64,000 nucleotides of DNA from Silene conica (taxonomy: Eukaryota > Streptophyta > Magnoliopsida > Caryophyllales > Caryophyllaceae): contig CM055318.2 of NCBI GenBank assembly GCA_029255685.2, forward strand, positions 9,801,001 to 9,865,000, given 5' to 3'. Each line of letters starts with the position of its first letter. Position 1 is the first letter of the stretch. The notes beneath the pieces were generated by a model. That model was not told where the DNA came from and searched no databases. It saw nothing but the letters and a program-made list of their open reading frames with translations. Positions 1 to 13,053 of the stretch are shown here, in pieces. Both the position numbers and the translations under genes were made by a program.

Positions 1-2955
1 GATAGGGCTAAGGCGCGTTGTTTGCGAGAGGACCAGGAGATCGGATTTCTGCCGAGGTAGACAAGAAAACCTGTGGTGGAGATGTAGTCATCTTTATCAC
101 CGGCCCAGTCTGCATCACAAAAGGAATGTAACGAGAGTGGCGTGTCACGGTGAAGATGAATGCCGACAGTAAGTGAGCCTTTGAGATAACGAAGGAGTCG
201 TTTCAAGGCTAGCCAGTGAGATTCTTGGGGGTCCTGCAGAAATTGGGCAAGTTTGTTAACAGCAAAGGCTATGTCGGGGCGGGTAAGGGATAAGTATTGA
301 AGACTACCGACTATAGCACGGTAATCAGAGGGATTGGGAATGGAATGACCAGAAGTGAGGGTGAGTGGTGGGTAGGGACTCATGGGGAGTAGTAGTGGGC
401 TTTGAGTCTAACATGTTGGTACGGGTGAGGATATCATGTGTGTATTTGGATTGGGTAAGACGAAGGCCAGAGACAGTGGGAGCAACTTCAATGCCGAGGA
501 AGTATGACGGGAAGCCTAGATCCTTGAGAGAAAAACGGTTAAAGAAGGAGGTAAAAAAGTGATCAAGATGAGGGGAGGGAGGACCGGTGACAATAATGTC
601 ATCAACATAGACAAGAAGGTAAATGATAGACGATTTATTGTTATATAGAAAAAGAGAGGGATCTGAGAGAGACTGAGTAAATCCAAAGGAGAGTAAGTAA
701 GTTTTAAGTTCGGTATACCAGGCACGAGGAGCCTGCTTGAGACCATATATGGCTTTAGAGAGTTTGCAAACATGGTCGGGGAAAGAAGTATTAACAAAAC
801 CGGGAGGTTGGGACATAAAAACAGTGTCAGAGAGCGTACCTTGAAGAAAAGCGTTATTAATGTCAAGTTGCTTGAGGGACCAACCACGGATGAGTGCAAG
901 CGAGAGAATGAGACGGACTGTGACAGGTTTAACAACGGGACTAAAGGTTTCGGAGTAGTCAATGCCGGGGCGTTGATGGAATCCCTTAGCCACGAGTCGG
1001 GCCTTGTATTTGTCAATGGTGTTATCGGGTTTGTATTTAATGCGAAAAACCCAACGACACCCTACGACATTTTGAGACAAGTGAGGGGGAACAAGGGGTC
1101 CAAGTGTGATTAGCAAGGAGAGCATTGTGCTCCGCGGTCATGGCAGTCTGCCATTGGGGGTCAGCTAGAGCAATTTTAAGAGTGACAGGTGGAAGGGAAG
1201 GGTTGGCTACGTGAACAAGCTGAGCATACCTTGGATTAGGAACCCGTATGTTGTTCATTTGACGTGTGGTAGCACGGTTAGGGGGAGGGGGGACCACAGG
1301 ACTGGACTGAGTAGGGGAAGGGTCAGGGGAACGAGACGAGGAGGGAGACACAGTGGGGGAGGGAGTAGAGTCAGACGAGAGAGTCTGGGAAGGGGAAGCA
1401 GAGACAGCAGACTGGTCTGCAGAAACAACAGTGGCTGAGGCCTGACTGAGCGGGGTTGTGGGAGGGGATTGAGAGGGAGTAACAGGAGGAGTATCTGGGG
1501 GGAGGGGACTGGTCTGACTGAGGGGGAGGGGCAGGCAGTACAGGGACAGTCAGAGGGCACCAGTGAACGGGTGTACAAGGGACAGTGAGAGGAGAATTAG
1601 GACAGAGTTCAGGGAAGGGGAAACTTGTCTCAACAAATTGTACATGACGCGAAGTGTAAAGACAGTTAGTAGTCGGATCCAAGCAATGAAAGACACTCTG
1701 AGTAGCGGAGTACCCAACAAAAATACACGGGGTAGACTTAGGGTCCAGTTTATGCGTAGTATAAGGACGTAACCACGGATAGCACAAACAACCAAAACTC
1801 CGCAACTTCGTGTAATTAGGAGAGACATTAAACAATTTAGCATAAGGAGAGACGTTATTAATTACGGGAGTGGGCATACGATTAATTAAATAGACAGCGG
1901 TGACAAAAGCAAAGGACCAATAAGAGGAGGGAAGGGAGGCGTGTGTGAGAAGAGACAAACCCGTTTCAACAATGTGACGATGACGCCTTTCAGCCATACC
2001 ATTGTGTTCAGGGGTATGAGGGGGAGATGTCAGATGGGTGATGCCGTCAGTGTGAAGGGTAGGTGTAAGTTTCAGTTACTCACCACCATTATCCGAGAAA
2101 ACCTATATGATATTTCTAGCAAAAAAATTTTCAACAAGAGCACGAAAACGAACGAAAACAGAGAAGGTATCCGACTTTTTCTTAAGCGGATAAAGCCAAG
2201 TATAACGAGTATAATGATCGACAAAAACCACATAATATTTGTAGCCGTCAATCGAATGAAGGGGAGAGGTCCACACATCAGAAAACAGTAATTCAAGAGG
2301 ATGAGTAGAGTGAAGTGTAGATTGCGAGAATGCGAGTTTATGACTTTTATTAATAGCAAACGCATTACAATTATTCGAAAAACCAGTCTTAAAGGAAGGG
2401 GAAGCTAGACGACTAATAGACTCAATAATGGCAGCGGCAGGGTGGCCGAGCCGGTGATGCCACAAGGAGGCAGGGGAAGCACGGGTTAGATGGACTGAAG
2501 GGGAGGACGCGGGACACCATTCGTACAGTCCGTCTTTAAGATGGCCGCGCAAGAGCACTCGACCCGTTAGTTGATCCTGCAAGGTACAAGTAAAAGCGGA
2601 AAAATAAGCAATAACATTGTTGTCAACACAAAACTGAGAGATGGACATAATGTTTTTAGAAATTGAAGGGACATGACGAACTTGTGTGAATTTGACAGAT
2701 GAAGAAGGGATAGAAAAGGAACCGATATTTTCGATTTGAATAGAGGAACCGTCGCCTATCAAGAGATCGTCATTCCCGTCATATGGGGCATGAAGAGCAA
2801 GATTGTTGAGATCATGTGTAATATGATGGGTAGCGCCACTGTCAATGATCCAATTGGAGGGAGGGGATGGGGTAACAGCCACGGTATTGGCACGGGGCTG
2901 GAATTGGTTGTTGGATTGGGTACGGGAGGGGACAGTGATGTGGGGATGGAGACTG
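1..2955 (-). mobile_element. Ty1/Copia retrotransposon A, pol half (continues past left edge)
   Basis: Minus-strand Copia element whose other half (gag, primer site, 5' LTR) lies at 25033-26181; the two halves are separated by the insertion of element B. The break carries a near-perfect 5-bp target duplication (gactg at 2951-2955, gactc at 25033-25037). Bases 1-320 on the minus strand still encode an RNase H stretch ([17 protein letters not shown]), so the 3' LTR must lie left of the window. Orientation is set by the order protease, integrase, RT, RNase H reading right to left. Confidence 0.9.
325..2882 (-). pseudogene. Copia A pol: protease, integrase and reverse transcriptase, frame-broken
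   Basis: Read right to left: the retroviral-type aspartic protease motif (WIIDSGATHH, near 2850), a GAG-pre-integrase block (SLWHHRLGHP), the integrase core, its C-terminal part (MAERRHRHIVETGL to the CLCYPWLRPY block, about 1997-1600), a proline/serine-rich linker, and the reverse transcriptase ([15 protein letters not shown] through [11 protein letters not shown], 1080-560) with the catalytic YVDD intact. The domains sit in different frames, with breaks near 2100, 1370 and 1110, so no single polyprotein can be made. In a living element this polyprotein would supply the enzymes for reverse transcription and integration. Here it is a decayed relic. Confidence 0.9.
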
Positions 2956-4223
2956 TGTTGGGAAATGTGTCCTCAACAATAGTGCGATCACGTAATTAAA
3001 TCTCATGACAAGAATGCACAAGGGATGATACGAATTATATTAGTCAACTGACCAACATTAATCGGTAATGATTGGCTAGCTAGAGTTTGACATTACTGTC
3101 GTATGACGGTGGTGGTCAGTTGATCCTTTTAGGTCACACCTTTAGGACGATCCCCTTAATTGATAAAGTGATCAAATGTATATTGTTACGATTTGATCAT
3201 ATTCCTTAAACTCGTATACCGAGAAATTAGAGGTTAAATCTTAATGTAAGATTTATGTTTAAAATTGAAACGTGTCAATTGTTAAACATTGAACGATATT
3301 TTATTATATCGTAATTGGAATGAATTGGGTTATAATTATTACAAAGGTTGTAAATCGTATTGACGATAAATTATGAATGACCATTTTATATGTTCGTAAT
3401 TTCGAATTACGTGTCAAAATAATAAATATGATTTATTTAATTTTAAATGGTATTTATATGTGATAAATATGCATTTTCAAATTATAAGAATTGTTATTAT
3501 AGTGTAACACCTTAGATGTCACACTTATACAATTGATTAGAGACAATTGTAAAATGGACTACATTTTAATATGGTGGTACCGGTTTCATGGGATGGATTA
3601 AGGGTGTGTTAATTGTGTTTTAATATTAAGGACACAATTATTACCTAGCTTAGCACCTAATGGTTAGGGTTGCATACCTAGGCCATGGGTAATCTCAACA
3701 AGCATCCCTTTATGCCTTCCCCATGCCCTAGCCGGCTACTACAACTCCCCATATACATCTTAAGTTAATTGTTAATTAAGATAAGGATATATGATATATA
3801 AGATAGAACACACCCTTATTCATTCCTACTCTCTTAGCCGAAAATTTCACCAAGAAAAGAGAGAATAAAATAACCTCAAAACTAATATTATCAGATAATA
3901 TAAATATACTAATTGTAGTATTGAAATAATATTCTAATTAGAGAGATTAAAATTGTTTAAGGAGAAACCGATTTCTAGTCTAGCTTGTTCAAAGATCTCA
4001 GTCATTAAGGGGTTGTCTTGGTGCATCCAAAGGAGGTGTTCTTGTTGAACATTGGAGGATCATCCTTGCTAGCATTTGGACCGAGTGTAAGGACTCGAAA
4101 TTTCTCCCATTTCCGCATATATTAAGCATGCATAAGATCATTTTATGAGTTAATTAAAATGTTAATTAATATATTGTTTAGTATGACTAATATATTTAGT
4201 TTATGAGTAACTAAAACCCAACA
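2956..4223 (+). repeat. 5' LTR of element B (1268 bp)
   Basis: Matches 18542-19069 plus 24294-25032 almost base for base, with scattered substitutions (for example gatcacgtaa versus gaccatgtaa near the start). Terminal TG...CA with the short inverted repeat TGTTGGG/CCCAACA. It is flanked outside by the 5-bp duplication described for element A. Confidence 0.93.
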
Positions 4224-4240
4224 ATTGGTATCAGAGCAAC
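4224..4240 (+). promoter_or_regulatory. Primer binding site of element B
   Basis: attggtatcagagcaac lies directly after the LTR. TGGTATCAGAGC is the common plant LTR-element primer site that pairs with the 3' end of initiator tRNA-Met. Confidence 0.9.
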
Positions 4241-6650
4241 TAGGTTGTTTGCATGCTTTCCATTTACGTTTTTACGGAGTTATTAAGATAACAAAATAAA
4301 ATTTGATATTTCGTGTAGTATATGATTTGGCCGAAATATATTTATCATGAATACCTACTGTTTTCTAAAATGTTTTAGAATATTTGGAATATATTTTGCA
4401 TGAATATTGGTTATTGGTATATTTTAAATCTCGGTTTTATTAAGTTTTAATGGTTAAAAATTGTTTATTATGGGAAAAATAGTTAAAATCATCTTTTGGC
4501 GGAGATTTTTCAGTATGTTTTCACATGTATATCCTATGTTATGAATATGAATTTTCGTAAATTATGGACTTATAAAACATGTGATATGAATTTTAAATGT
4601 TAAAATGCAATAAGATGAATAAAAATGGGTTTGTATAGTTATATTTGGGATTTGACTATAAAAATTTATGAGTATGTCACATGCAATATTTAAAATATAT
4701 GTTGAATTTTCCAGAAATTTATCTCAAATATTGCAATATTATAGATTTTTAATGTAAAAATCGGGTACTTAGTGACATTATTTCGACTTTAATAGTTTAA
4801 GTTGGAATTTGGCCATAAAAATTTAACACGATGTCATATATATTATTTCCAGCATGTATAAAAATTTCGAGATTTTTATCTTATTTTATGCTTGAGAAAT
4901 AATTTTAAAGGTTAAAATCGTACGATATATGACGAAAATCGTTAAAATTTGCAATAGTTGTCAAAATGGCCGGAAAATTTAACCCATAATAGTCATATAT
5001 GATATGTTCATCACTAAATTATTCTCGGCCTCTTGGGAGCCAAAAGTTTCAGTTTTAATTTTAATTTTAAATTGTTAAAAGTTGCATTTAAAATTAAATG
5101 ATAAGAGTCATGCATTTAAAATTTCGGCTCATTGGGCAGTGTTCCATTTAATTTTCTGTCCATTTTATGTTCTTAAGGTGTTTTGGAAAGTGTAAAAATA
5201 TTATTAGTATTTTATTTGCATTTATGGAACTAATTATTGAATTTTCCGACTTAAAATGCCCGTTTTACGTATTATTTTCGAAATAATGATAAAATCGTAT
5301 AAATACTAATATTTTTAAGGTTCTGAAATTTTAAGAACATTCTGGAATTTTCAAAATTTAAATTTTGAATTTTTCGAAATTGTAATGACTCTTTTGGATT
5401 TTTATATTATTTTTCCCGTAAAACCGAGTAATAACGAACAATATTAAAATATGTTAAGTTAAGTCATGTTCAAAGTTTGAGTAAGACTAAGTTTTGAAAC
5501 CTATATGAGTTGGGATGATTAACTTAAGGATGAATACCGATTCATATTATGCATAGTGTTGTTAAACGTTAAAACACGCGATTCCATAAACCGAGGTATA
5601 CGATAACTATTTATTTAAATAGGACGATTTGGCTTAGGATTTGCATGATAGTTCATATATTCATAAGCATTGCATATTTTATTATGAATGTCATGATTTA
5701 TTTACGTAATTTTGGGAGTTATGTAATTTACTTAGTATGGCCTTAGTTTTTAATCGGTATTTCCCGTAATGTAAGGGGTTACCGATTCGGTTGTAATTTT
5801 GTGATCTCGTATCACCCAATTGTAATTTATTTCTATTTTATAATGTATAAAGTAGACTAGAAAAATTGTAATTTTTGTAAATTCCGGAGTTCCTTGAAGA
5901 CGGTGCCATTCGGAAAGGAGTTCCGACAAGACGGTGTTTACCTCGAAGTGCGTGCCGCGTGAAGTTCAAGGGACCAAAGGAGTTGGTTTCCGAATTTGTA
6001 CTTTATTATTTCTTTTCTAGGAAAGGCCATACTAGGGTTTATTTTATGCTTTTATTTTGCTTTTTATATGTTTGCATGCACAGCCAAATCGTCATATATC
6101 GTCTCCTGCATTTTTCGATTTAGTCGACCTAGTCATTTATTTTATCGATAATTCACCGACTTAGTTCACTTAAATGGAGATAGATAATAATTTGACTAGA
6201 TCTCTTACATATAAATATTGAGACTTAGCCTTACCAAAAAGTACGGACCCATGAATCCCTTCTTCACAAGAACGTAGGCTCGGCTACACCGGGGTACTAA
6301 AATTGTCACGTTGGGTAAGTGGGGTAATAAGATTACACCTTGAAATTTCGTAACCGTAGTTGCAATAAGTTCGGGTTAAAAACGATTTTTAGAAAATTGT
6401 CGACCGAGAGTTCTAAGGTAGAACCGATTAAAGGGTTAATCCACCAAATTATACCGATACGGGTTGAATCGGCTACACCGTGCCCGGATTAGTATGGGTT
6501 TGGGTCTTGGGATTGTTTACTTAATTGGGTAAGAGATCATTAAGTAAATAACTAATTAACTTGTTTAAGTTTTTAGTTTAAATTATGAATTTTAAAATGA
6601 TGTTGTTTTATTTCCTTCATTTTATTGTAGTTTAATTTTCAACATCATCA
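4241..6650 (+). other. Long untranslated leader of element B
   Basis: A 2.4-kb AT-rich stretch between primer site and gag start with no ORF of note on either strand and no recognisable protein. Such a leader would hold the packaging and dimerisation signals, but I see no specific motif. Confidence 0.6.
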
Positions 6651-7430
6651 ATGACAACCAACGCTCCACCTCTCACTAACGTATCATGGCTTCGATCCTT
6701 TATGGATCGTTGCAAACTCGATAAGCATGGTTCCAATTTTAAAGATTGGGATGCGCAATTACTCTTGGCCGCTCAAGGTGACGATAAGAGTCGTTACCTA
6801 TCCGAAGCCGCTCCTCCCACTCCAACCGCTCGTTCCGCGGTCGGAATTCGTGAGGCCTATGAAGCCTACATGAAAGAGTCCTCCGCTCTTAAAAATGTGC
6901 TCATCTTCACCATGGAGCCGGATCTCCAAAGGAGTATGATCAAGTTGACCACATCGTATGAGATATACACCAAGCTTGCGACCATGTTTTCGCAAACTCC
7001 AAGGGTGATTCAATATGAGGCGGCTCCCGCCTTCTTCGACATTACGTTGAAGGAAGGGCAAAAGATAAGCCCTCATGTGCTCAAACTCGTTGAGCTCGCG
7101 GAGACTCTAAAAGCGCAAGACGTTGATGTAACACCCCGTATTTTATAATAATATTTTATTATAAAAGTATTTTACTTAATTAATTATTTTGAAGTTTAAT
7201 AATATATTTTGGAAATCTATATTTATAACCTCCGTCCTATATTATATTATTTCTCGTTTTGATCTACTTTTGGATAGGTTAAAACGTCCGTGCAATAATT
7301 AATTATTTTAATTTAATAATTACTTTTCTATTTCAAGTTCTCCTTGCATTTTAATATGGTTCAATCCAATTTATAATCAGATAATCCATTGTATGAGCTA
7401 ATGAACCAAAAGCCCATTAGTTAATCTCCT

Positions 7431-7438
7431 TATAAATA
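7431..7438 (+). promoter_or_regulatory. Putative TATA box of element C 5' LTR
   Basis: TATAAATA within tctccttataaataga, 305 bp into the LTR. The same box is at 13358-13365 in the 3' LTR. It is the best candidate for the U3 promoter that makes the genomic RNA. Confidence 0.6.
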
Positions 7439-8118
7439 GAATTTAACCTAACAAGCTACTAAGTCAATTTATATATTTTGTGCGCAAGCTTGTGCCGCAC
7501 GACTCGTCCTACTCCTTTGCCTCTTTCGTCCGTTTTCTCTTCTTTTCTCCCTTTGACTTCATTGTTGAATATCTTTTATTCTTCAAAACTCATACATCAA
7601 TTATATTTTCACAATCCTTGCTCTTACTTCTACAATATTTTATATTCAAAATATTTTATTGGGAATTATTTGTGTGGACCCTTAGACCTACGTTTTGGGT
7701 CTCTTATTTTAATGGGTAAATAAGAAGAAAAGTCTTTTATGGCGTTTTAATGGATTTGGATTCGGGTATACTATAAAGTCAATTTTTGGGGTTATTGACA
7801 CGTGTTGGAGACAAGACTTTGTTGGTCGTATTCTTTATGAAGATTTTCATTAATTGCCAAAAAGGTAACTATGTGTTTCTCTTTTAATTGTGTTTATGCC
7901 AATTGATGTGATTAATATGATTTAATGATTGTTTGTACGATTAGTACATGTTTGATTATTTATTGTCATGAATTAATTGTGCTGCTTATATTTATGTGTG
8001 TTTTATTATCGTAATTGTGGATTATAATGAGTTGATAAGTCGTTATGGGTGTCGTGTGCGCAACTAGGGTTCGCGAGGAAACCCTAGACAGCGGCAAGCC
8101 TAATGGCCAAGAGTGTTG

Positions 8119-8490
8119 CTCAAGGTTATAGTTGAAGTATGTGTAACCTTGAAAATATGATTCAAGTTTATAACTGAAACTAATACAACCTTGAGTATTA
8201 CTCAAAGTTATAGTTGAACGAGGTATAACCTTGAAAGTATAAATCAAGGTTATAGCTGAAGTTAATATAACTTTGAACTACGAGTTAAAGTTATAGCTGA
8301 GACTAACGTAAACCTGAGGTATGACTCTAGGTTATGGTTGGTGCTAGTATAACTTTAGGTTCGTGTCAAGGTTTTGGCTAAGGTTACTATAACCTCAAGC
8401 CATATGTGGAAGTTATAGTTGAGGTTAAGTATAACCTCGCATCCATTACTTGTGTTATAGTTAAAGTTACTATAACTTGAGTTGTTTATA
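8119..8490 (+). repeat. Array of about nine 41-bp hairpin units in the LTR of C
   Basis: Diverged units of 40-43 bp, each opening with a form of AAGGTTATAGTTGA and closing with a form of TATAACCTTGA. The start and end of each unit are inverse complements, so each can fold as a short stem-loop. A matching array is at about 14046-14417 in the 3' LTR. Confidence 0.85.
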
Positions 8491-8764
8491 CATGATTCAC
8501 ATGTTGAGTTGTGTTCAGTGATTGTATAATATTGTGTTTGCATTGTCGTTGGATACTTCTATGCATTTGATATTAGGACAGTCTGTTATGGTGTTCTACT
8601 GGTTTGAGTCGTGATGGTATTCACGCATGTTAGTACAGTCAGTTATACTGTGCATTGTTGTTTGCTAGTTTGAATAGATGACGGTAGTATCAGTTATATA
8701 CTATCGGAACGAACTAACGCCACCCATTGATGTGGGATTTATTTTGGTCTATGTTCGGGATTGG

Positions 8765-9000
8765 TCGGAGGCAATGGTTATACGCTCCGGTCCCCGTGTG
8801 TCGTTCTGTGTACAGTTATTGCATCGAGAGGTCTGGTCAGGTCTTAGGCATATAGGCAGTGGTTATACGCTATACATAGTACCGTGGAGGCAGTGGTTAT
8901 ACGCTCCACACCGATGGAGGCAGTGGTTATACGCTCCGTCAGCTAGAGGCAGTGGTTATACACTCTGGCAAGTTAGAGGCAGTGGTTATACGCTCTAACG
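8765..9000 (+). repeat. Minisatellite in the LTR of C, GAGGCAGTGGTTATACGCTC units
   Basis: Six copies of GAGGCAGTGGTTATACGCTC with 1-2 changes. The last five are spaced 24-31 bp apart; the first lies about 95 bp upstream. The 3' LTR carries the same array (about 14692-14927) with a few different point changes. Confidence 0.85.
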
Positions 9001-9695
9001 GGCGTTCGCTCTATTCGCTATGCTTTGATGATAGCTTTGTGCCTTCGGTTGCGATGGATTGCGTGTCACCATATTCGCTATGCTTTAATGCTAGCATTGT
9101 GCCTTACGCTACTATGAGTCGTGAGTTACTTGAGTTGTAAGTGTTCATGGTCTAGTGGTCGCATATGGTATAGGTTTGTTGGTTTCATTTGTCTGGTGCC
9201 GAGAATATCATGGTATGGTAAGTTTGCTTTCATGTCATGTCATGTTTATATCTTCACATGATTGTTGTATTATTTCTTCAGATGATGGTAAGTTTGATTG
9301 GACTTTCATGAGTATAGATGATCTCGCATGTTTACTGATTTTACATTTCATTTGTTAATGATTGTTGGTCATATTCAATTGTTGTAAACATGACTGAGAG
9401 AGCATCTAGTTACTCCCGACTGATTGTTGACCCCCCCTTCTCAGGTTGTACAGGTTGTTGCTGTTTGGTTGATGCTTGCTTGGAGAATGTGCGAAGCGAG
9501 CTTAATAAGTTGTTTAGGACCTTTGCTTTAAGTTTTAAGAACCTTTGAATAATGTATTAGTTTGGTTTTCGATTTGAGTATCGATCCGGATTTGGGTAAG
9601 GTGTTTCCGCCACCTTAACCCAGTTATCATTGAGTTACACTCTGATATTCTTTTATATTATGTTTTTCCTTTATTTTATAATCCGGGTTGTTACA

Positions 9696-9710
9696 GTTGG
9701 TATCAGAGCG
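9696..9710 (+). promoter_or_regulatory. Primer binding site of element C
   Basis: gttggtatcagagcg directly after the 5' LTR: the initiator tRNA-Met type primer site. Confidence 0.9.
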
Positions 9711-12700
9711 AACACGCTCCTAACTCCCGCGTAGTTTATGACTAAAGTAAAATCGACTTAGTAAATGAGTGAGAGTAAATGGGGTAGAAACAATTAAGGA
9801 CTTGTTTGTTTACATCTTAATGTTTCATATCGTTGTTAATTATAGTACATGTATTGTTCATCTACTTATTTGTTTATGCGTTAATGTTTTGTATAGTTGT
9901 TAATTGTTCTACATGTGTGCTCATGTATTTGTTTGTTGTCCTTTATGTTTCATATTGTTACTTGGCGTATTGAATGTATCATTCATCTACTTGTTTTATT
10001 ATGCGTTAATGTTTCGTATAATTATTATTTTTGTTATTTTTGTTGTTCATGCAATTGTTCATTTATACATTGAGGTTTTGCATCGTTATTAATTGTATTA
10101 CATATTTTTTCATATATTTGTTTGTTTATGTCTTAATGTTCATCGTTATTAATTTTATCAAATCTACAGTTTATATATTGTGTTGTTTATGACTAGATGT
10201 TATGTTTTGTCATTAATTGTACAAAAATGTGTTGTTCATGTATAACTTTTTCGAGCATGCTTTATTGATTTTTAAAGACGGTCAATTTTGAAAATGTCAT
10301 TGGCATGTTACGTCTTACATGTTTTTGGTTATATGTCGGTCAAAACGTTTTCCTTGATAACCCGAGGTTTACTCTTATCGTACTTTCATCCTTTTGGATC
10401 ATTTGGTGACATCGTCCTTGTTTGAGGTGATTTTGAGGTTGATCCCCTTGTGGTTTTTGAGGCATCAAGTTAGGATTGTTTGGAAGATTGGGATGTTCAG
10501 GTATGAAAGAAAAGTGCATTTATGAGTTTGGTAACGAGAGAGTTTACTTTGAGATTTAAGGTTGTTAAGGAGAAGTTAACTTTGGGATTGGAGTTTGTTC
10601 AGATGAAGTTTATTTTGGGAATAGTTGTTATGATGAAGTCTCATTTGGATAAGTGACTATTAAGTTCTTTGTGTGCTTGAGGAATTCCTTATTGAGGATA
10701 GAGAGTGAGTGAATGATATGTGGCATAATGAGTGGATTTATCTTATGAGATGATTTGGGAATATCGTGGCTTATGCTCTTAATGGTTGGAATTTTGGATT
10801 TTTGTCTCGTGTTAAAGGAAATGTTATGCGAGTTATTTATGGATCAAGGATAGAATGTTGGAAATGATTTGATGTTATCATGGAGTTTAGATTGAGCACG
10901 TTGAGAATTTTGGAGACTATACTCATCTTTAATTGGATTACTATATTTGAGGAATAAGAATCTTTGATGACTTTTAGTGAGTTATGAAGGGATTTATGGC
11001 TTACTCGTTGAAGAGATATTTAATGATTGTACATTTTAAAGGATTGAGTGAAAGAGATGAAATGTAATTTATGGACTTGTGAGATGTTAATGTTAAAGTG
11101 TACGAGCATTGACTTAGTGAACGATCATGTTGACGATGATTATAATGGATCGATGTGTTCATCTTTTGAGGGTATATAGATTTTTATGGATCGATTTGTT
11201 AAGTGTGATTAGATGGAGTGATTGAGAGTGGAAGGACTTGAGGGTTGATGGTCGTAAGAGTTTATGATCTTGAGAGTTGATAATTTGAGGAATGTAGTTA
11301 GTGATGGTAAATGGGCTTTGTGTAGATGTTTGTTGGTGTTGAGGTATTATGGAGATATGATGAAAGGATGTTCCGAGACGTTGTGACCTTAAGTGATGAT
11401 TGTACGAGAATTATAAAACTTTGGTTATCGTGCTTTATTTATCTTATCTTGAGGTGTCGTCTTGGTGTTTATAAATTTGTTTTGGAATTGTCTATTCTTG
11501 TCATCCTTGTACGTGTCGACCATACCTCTTCTATTTGAGCCTTTAGACCAAAAGTTTCTTGTTTATCTTTGTCCTTTGTTTATTTTATCTATTGTTACTC
11601 TCTATTTGTTCTTTATTTCAACTTCAGTTCCTTCTTCTTTGAAGTTTTGTAATTATCCTCTTTACATTGATTTATCTTTGAGCTTATACTTTTGAAGACT
11701 ATGTTTTCGTTTGCCTTGTGATATTGCGCGAACATATTTGGTTTTGGTTTACAAGTTATTTATTCTTTTATGGTAACTTGAAAGGGAAATATCTTTAGAG
11801 CTGCTTGTGATCATCTCGTAGTGGAAACTTGAATCCTTTTTAGAGTAATGTTAGAACTTTGAGTTTGATGTTTGGCTATTAGAGATTGAGAGCATAGTAA
11901 CATTTGGGAATGAGTGTATGAATTAGGATTCCATATAAAGTTTTGGAGAAAGAGTATTAAAGGTCTTATATGAGGTTCGAAAGTTTGAGGATGTTATTAG
12001 TTTGATGGACATAGCTTTATACAGTGTTTTGGTGGATTCTTAATGGTAAGATGATGCTCATGGATAGTAAACCATGACTATGAATTGAGGTTATAAGCTT
12101 AGTTTTTATATGAGTATGGGTGATGAGATTTGTATAGTGATGTTGTTACGCTTTGGTGGAAATGCGTTGTTGATGATAAGTGTTCAAAAGAGAATGATTT
12201 TGATCTTGCGAGTGTGACTAATGATTAGGTGGTGAAATTGAGGTTTGAGATTGATGATTTTGGATACTAGACATATATCGAGGATTATCGAGAGTTTATA
12301 TTAAGCTTTTGAGGTTAAGAGTTGTACATGAAAGTAAGCACTACCAACTTTGAGGAAATTATGGTAGCAATAATTTAATGACACTCGTGAATAGAAGAGT
12401 TTGGTTATTTGGAAGAGTTTCCTGGCTTTGAGATTATTTGTTTGAGGTTTTGGTCAATGCTAGTTTTTGTGGTGAATGGTAAACTAGAATTGGAGTATTT
12501 GATAAAACTGATTTGGACTTGGAGAAATAGTAATAAGTTTTTGAGAGGTTATATATGTTGTTTAATGATGGTGGAGTAATGTTTGGAGTATGAGGACTAG
12601 AAGTTAGATAGTTCATGAGATGAAAGAGTACACATTGAGGAGTGTACTACTTAATGGTTTTGAGGTTGCTTGGTGGAAGTGAGACAACATTTGATGTTTT

Positions 12701-13053
12701 AGTATGCGAGATATGATGGACTTTATTAGTGTTAACCACATGCTTAAAGGTGATGCATGTGTGAAAATATTGTGGTTTTACGATGACTAGATTGTATTGA
12801 GATATATGATTATTTTGGGTTGTGAGTATGAGTTTGATATGTCTTTTGAGGATTTAGAATATGTGAAGATGATAATAACATTAAGGATGTAGGATACCTC
12901 TTTATGGTTTGAGTGTTAATAAGGATCAGAGTGCGCAGCGGTTAGGATTCCGAGATGACTTTCGTTGATGATCACTTGTAATTCTTACTTTCTTTTGATC
13001 TTATGTTTGAAATGCAAGTTTCGAGGACGAAACTTATTTTTAGGGGGTTAGAT
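9711..13053 (+). other. Interior of element C, no recognisable coding capacity
   Basis: G/T-rich on the plus strand with stop codons in every frame; the longest ORFs are under 80 codons and none shows gag, protease, RT, RNase H or integrase motifs. It may be decayed or unrelated filler between LTRs, as in LARDs. The last 30 bases are a purine-rich tract (cgaggacgaaac ... agggggttagat) serving as the polypurine tract. Confidence 0.8.

Larger units (their letters stand above)
7127..9695 (+). repeat. 5' LTR of element C (2569 bp)
   Basis: Unusually long LTR containing, in order, a TATA box, a pyrimidine-rich 5' stretch, a tandem array of hairpin-forming 41-bp units (about 8119-8490), a second array of GTTATACGCTC units (about 8765-9000), and a pair of diverged 50-bp copies (tattcgctatgcttt..., 9020-9110). 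Ends CCGGGTTGTTACA. Short ORFs in it recur identically in the 3' LTR and look non-coding. Confidence 0.95.

Noticed and set aside
7478..7723. Overlapping ORFs in the LTR of element C
   Set aside because: They recur in the 3' LTR (13405-13677) only because the LTR is duplicated; there is no family resemblance and codons look random.
8119..9000. Regularly spaced repeats that could suggest a CRISPR array
   Set aside because: Repeats are diverged, spacers are not uniform, and both arrays lie inside a plant LTR that is duplicated in the 3' LTR.
11326..11695. Possible hydrophobic protein in the interior of element C
   Set aside because: T-rich DNA gives Leu/Phe/Ile-rich readings in any frame; no start context, partner exon or known motif.
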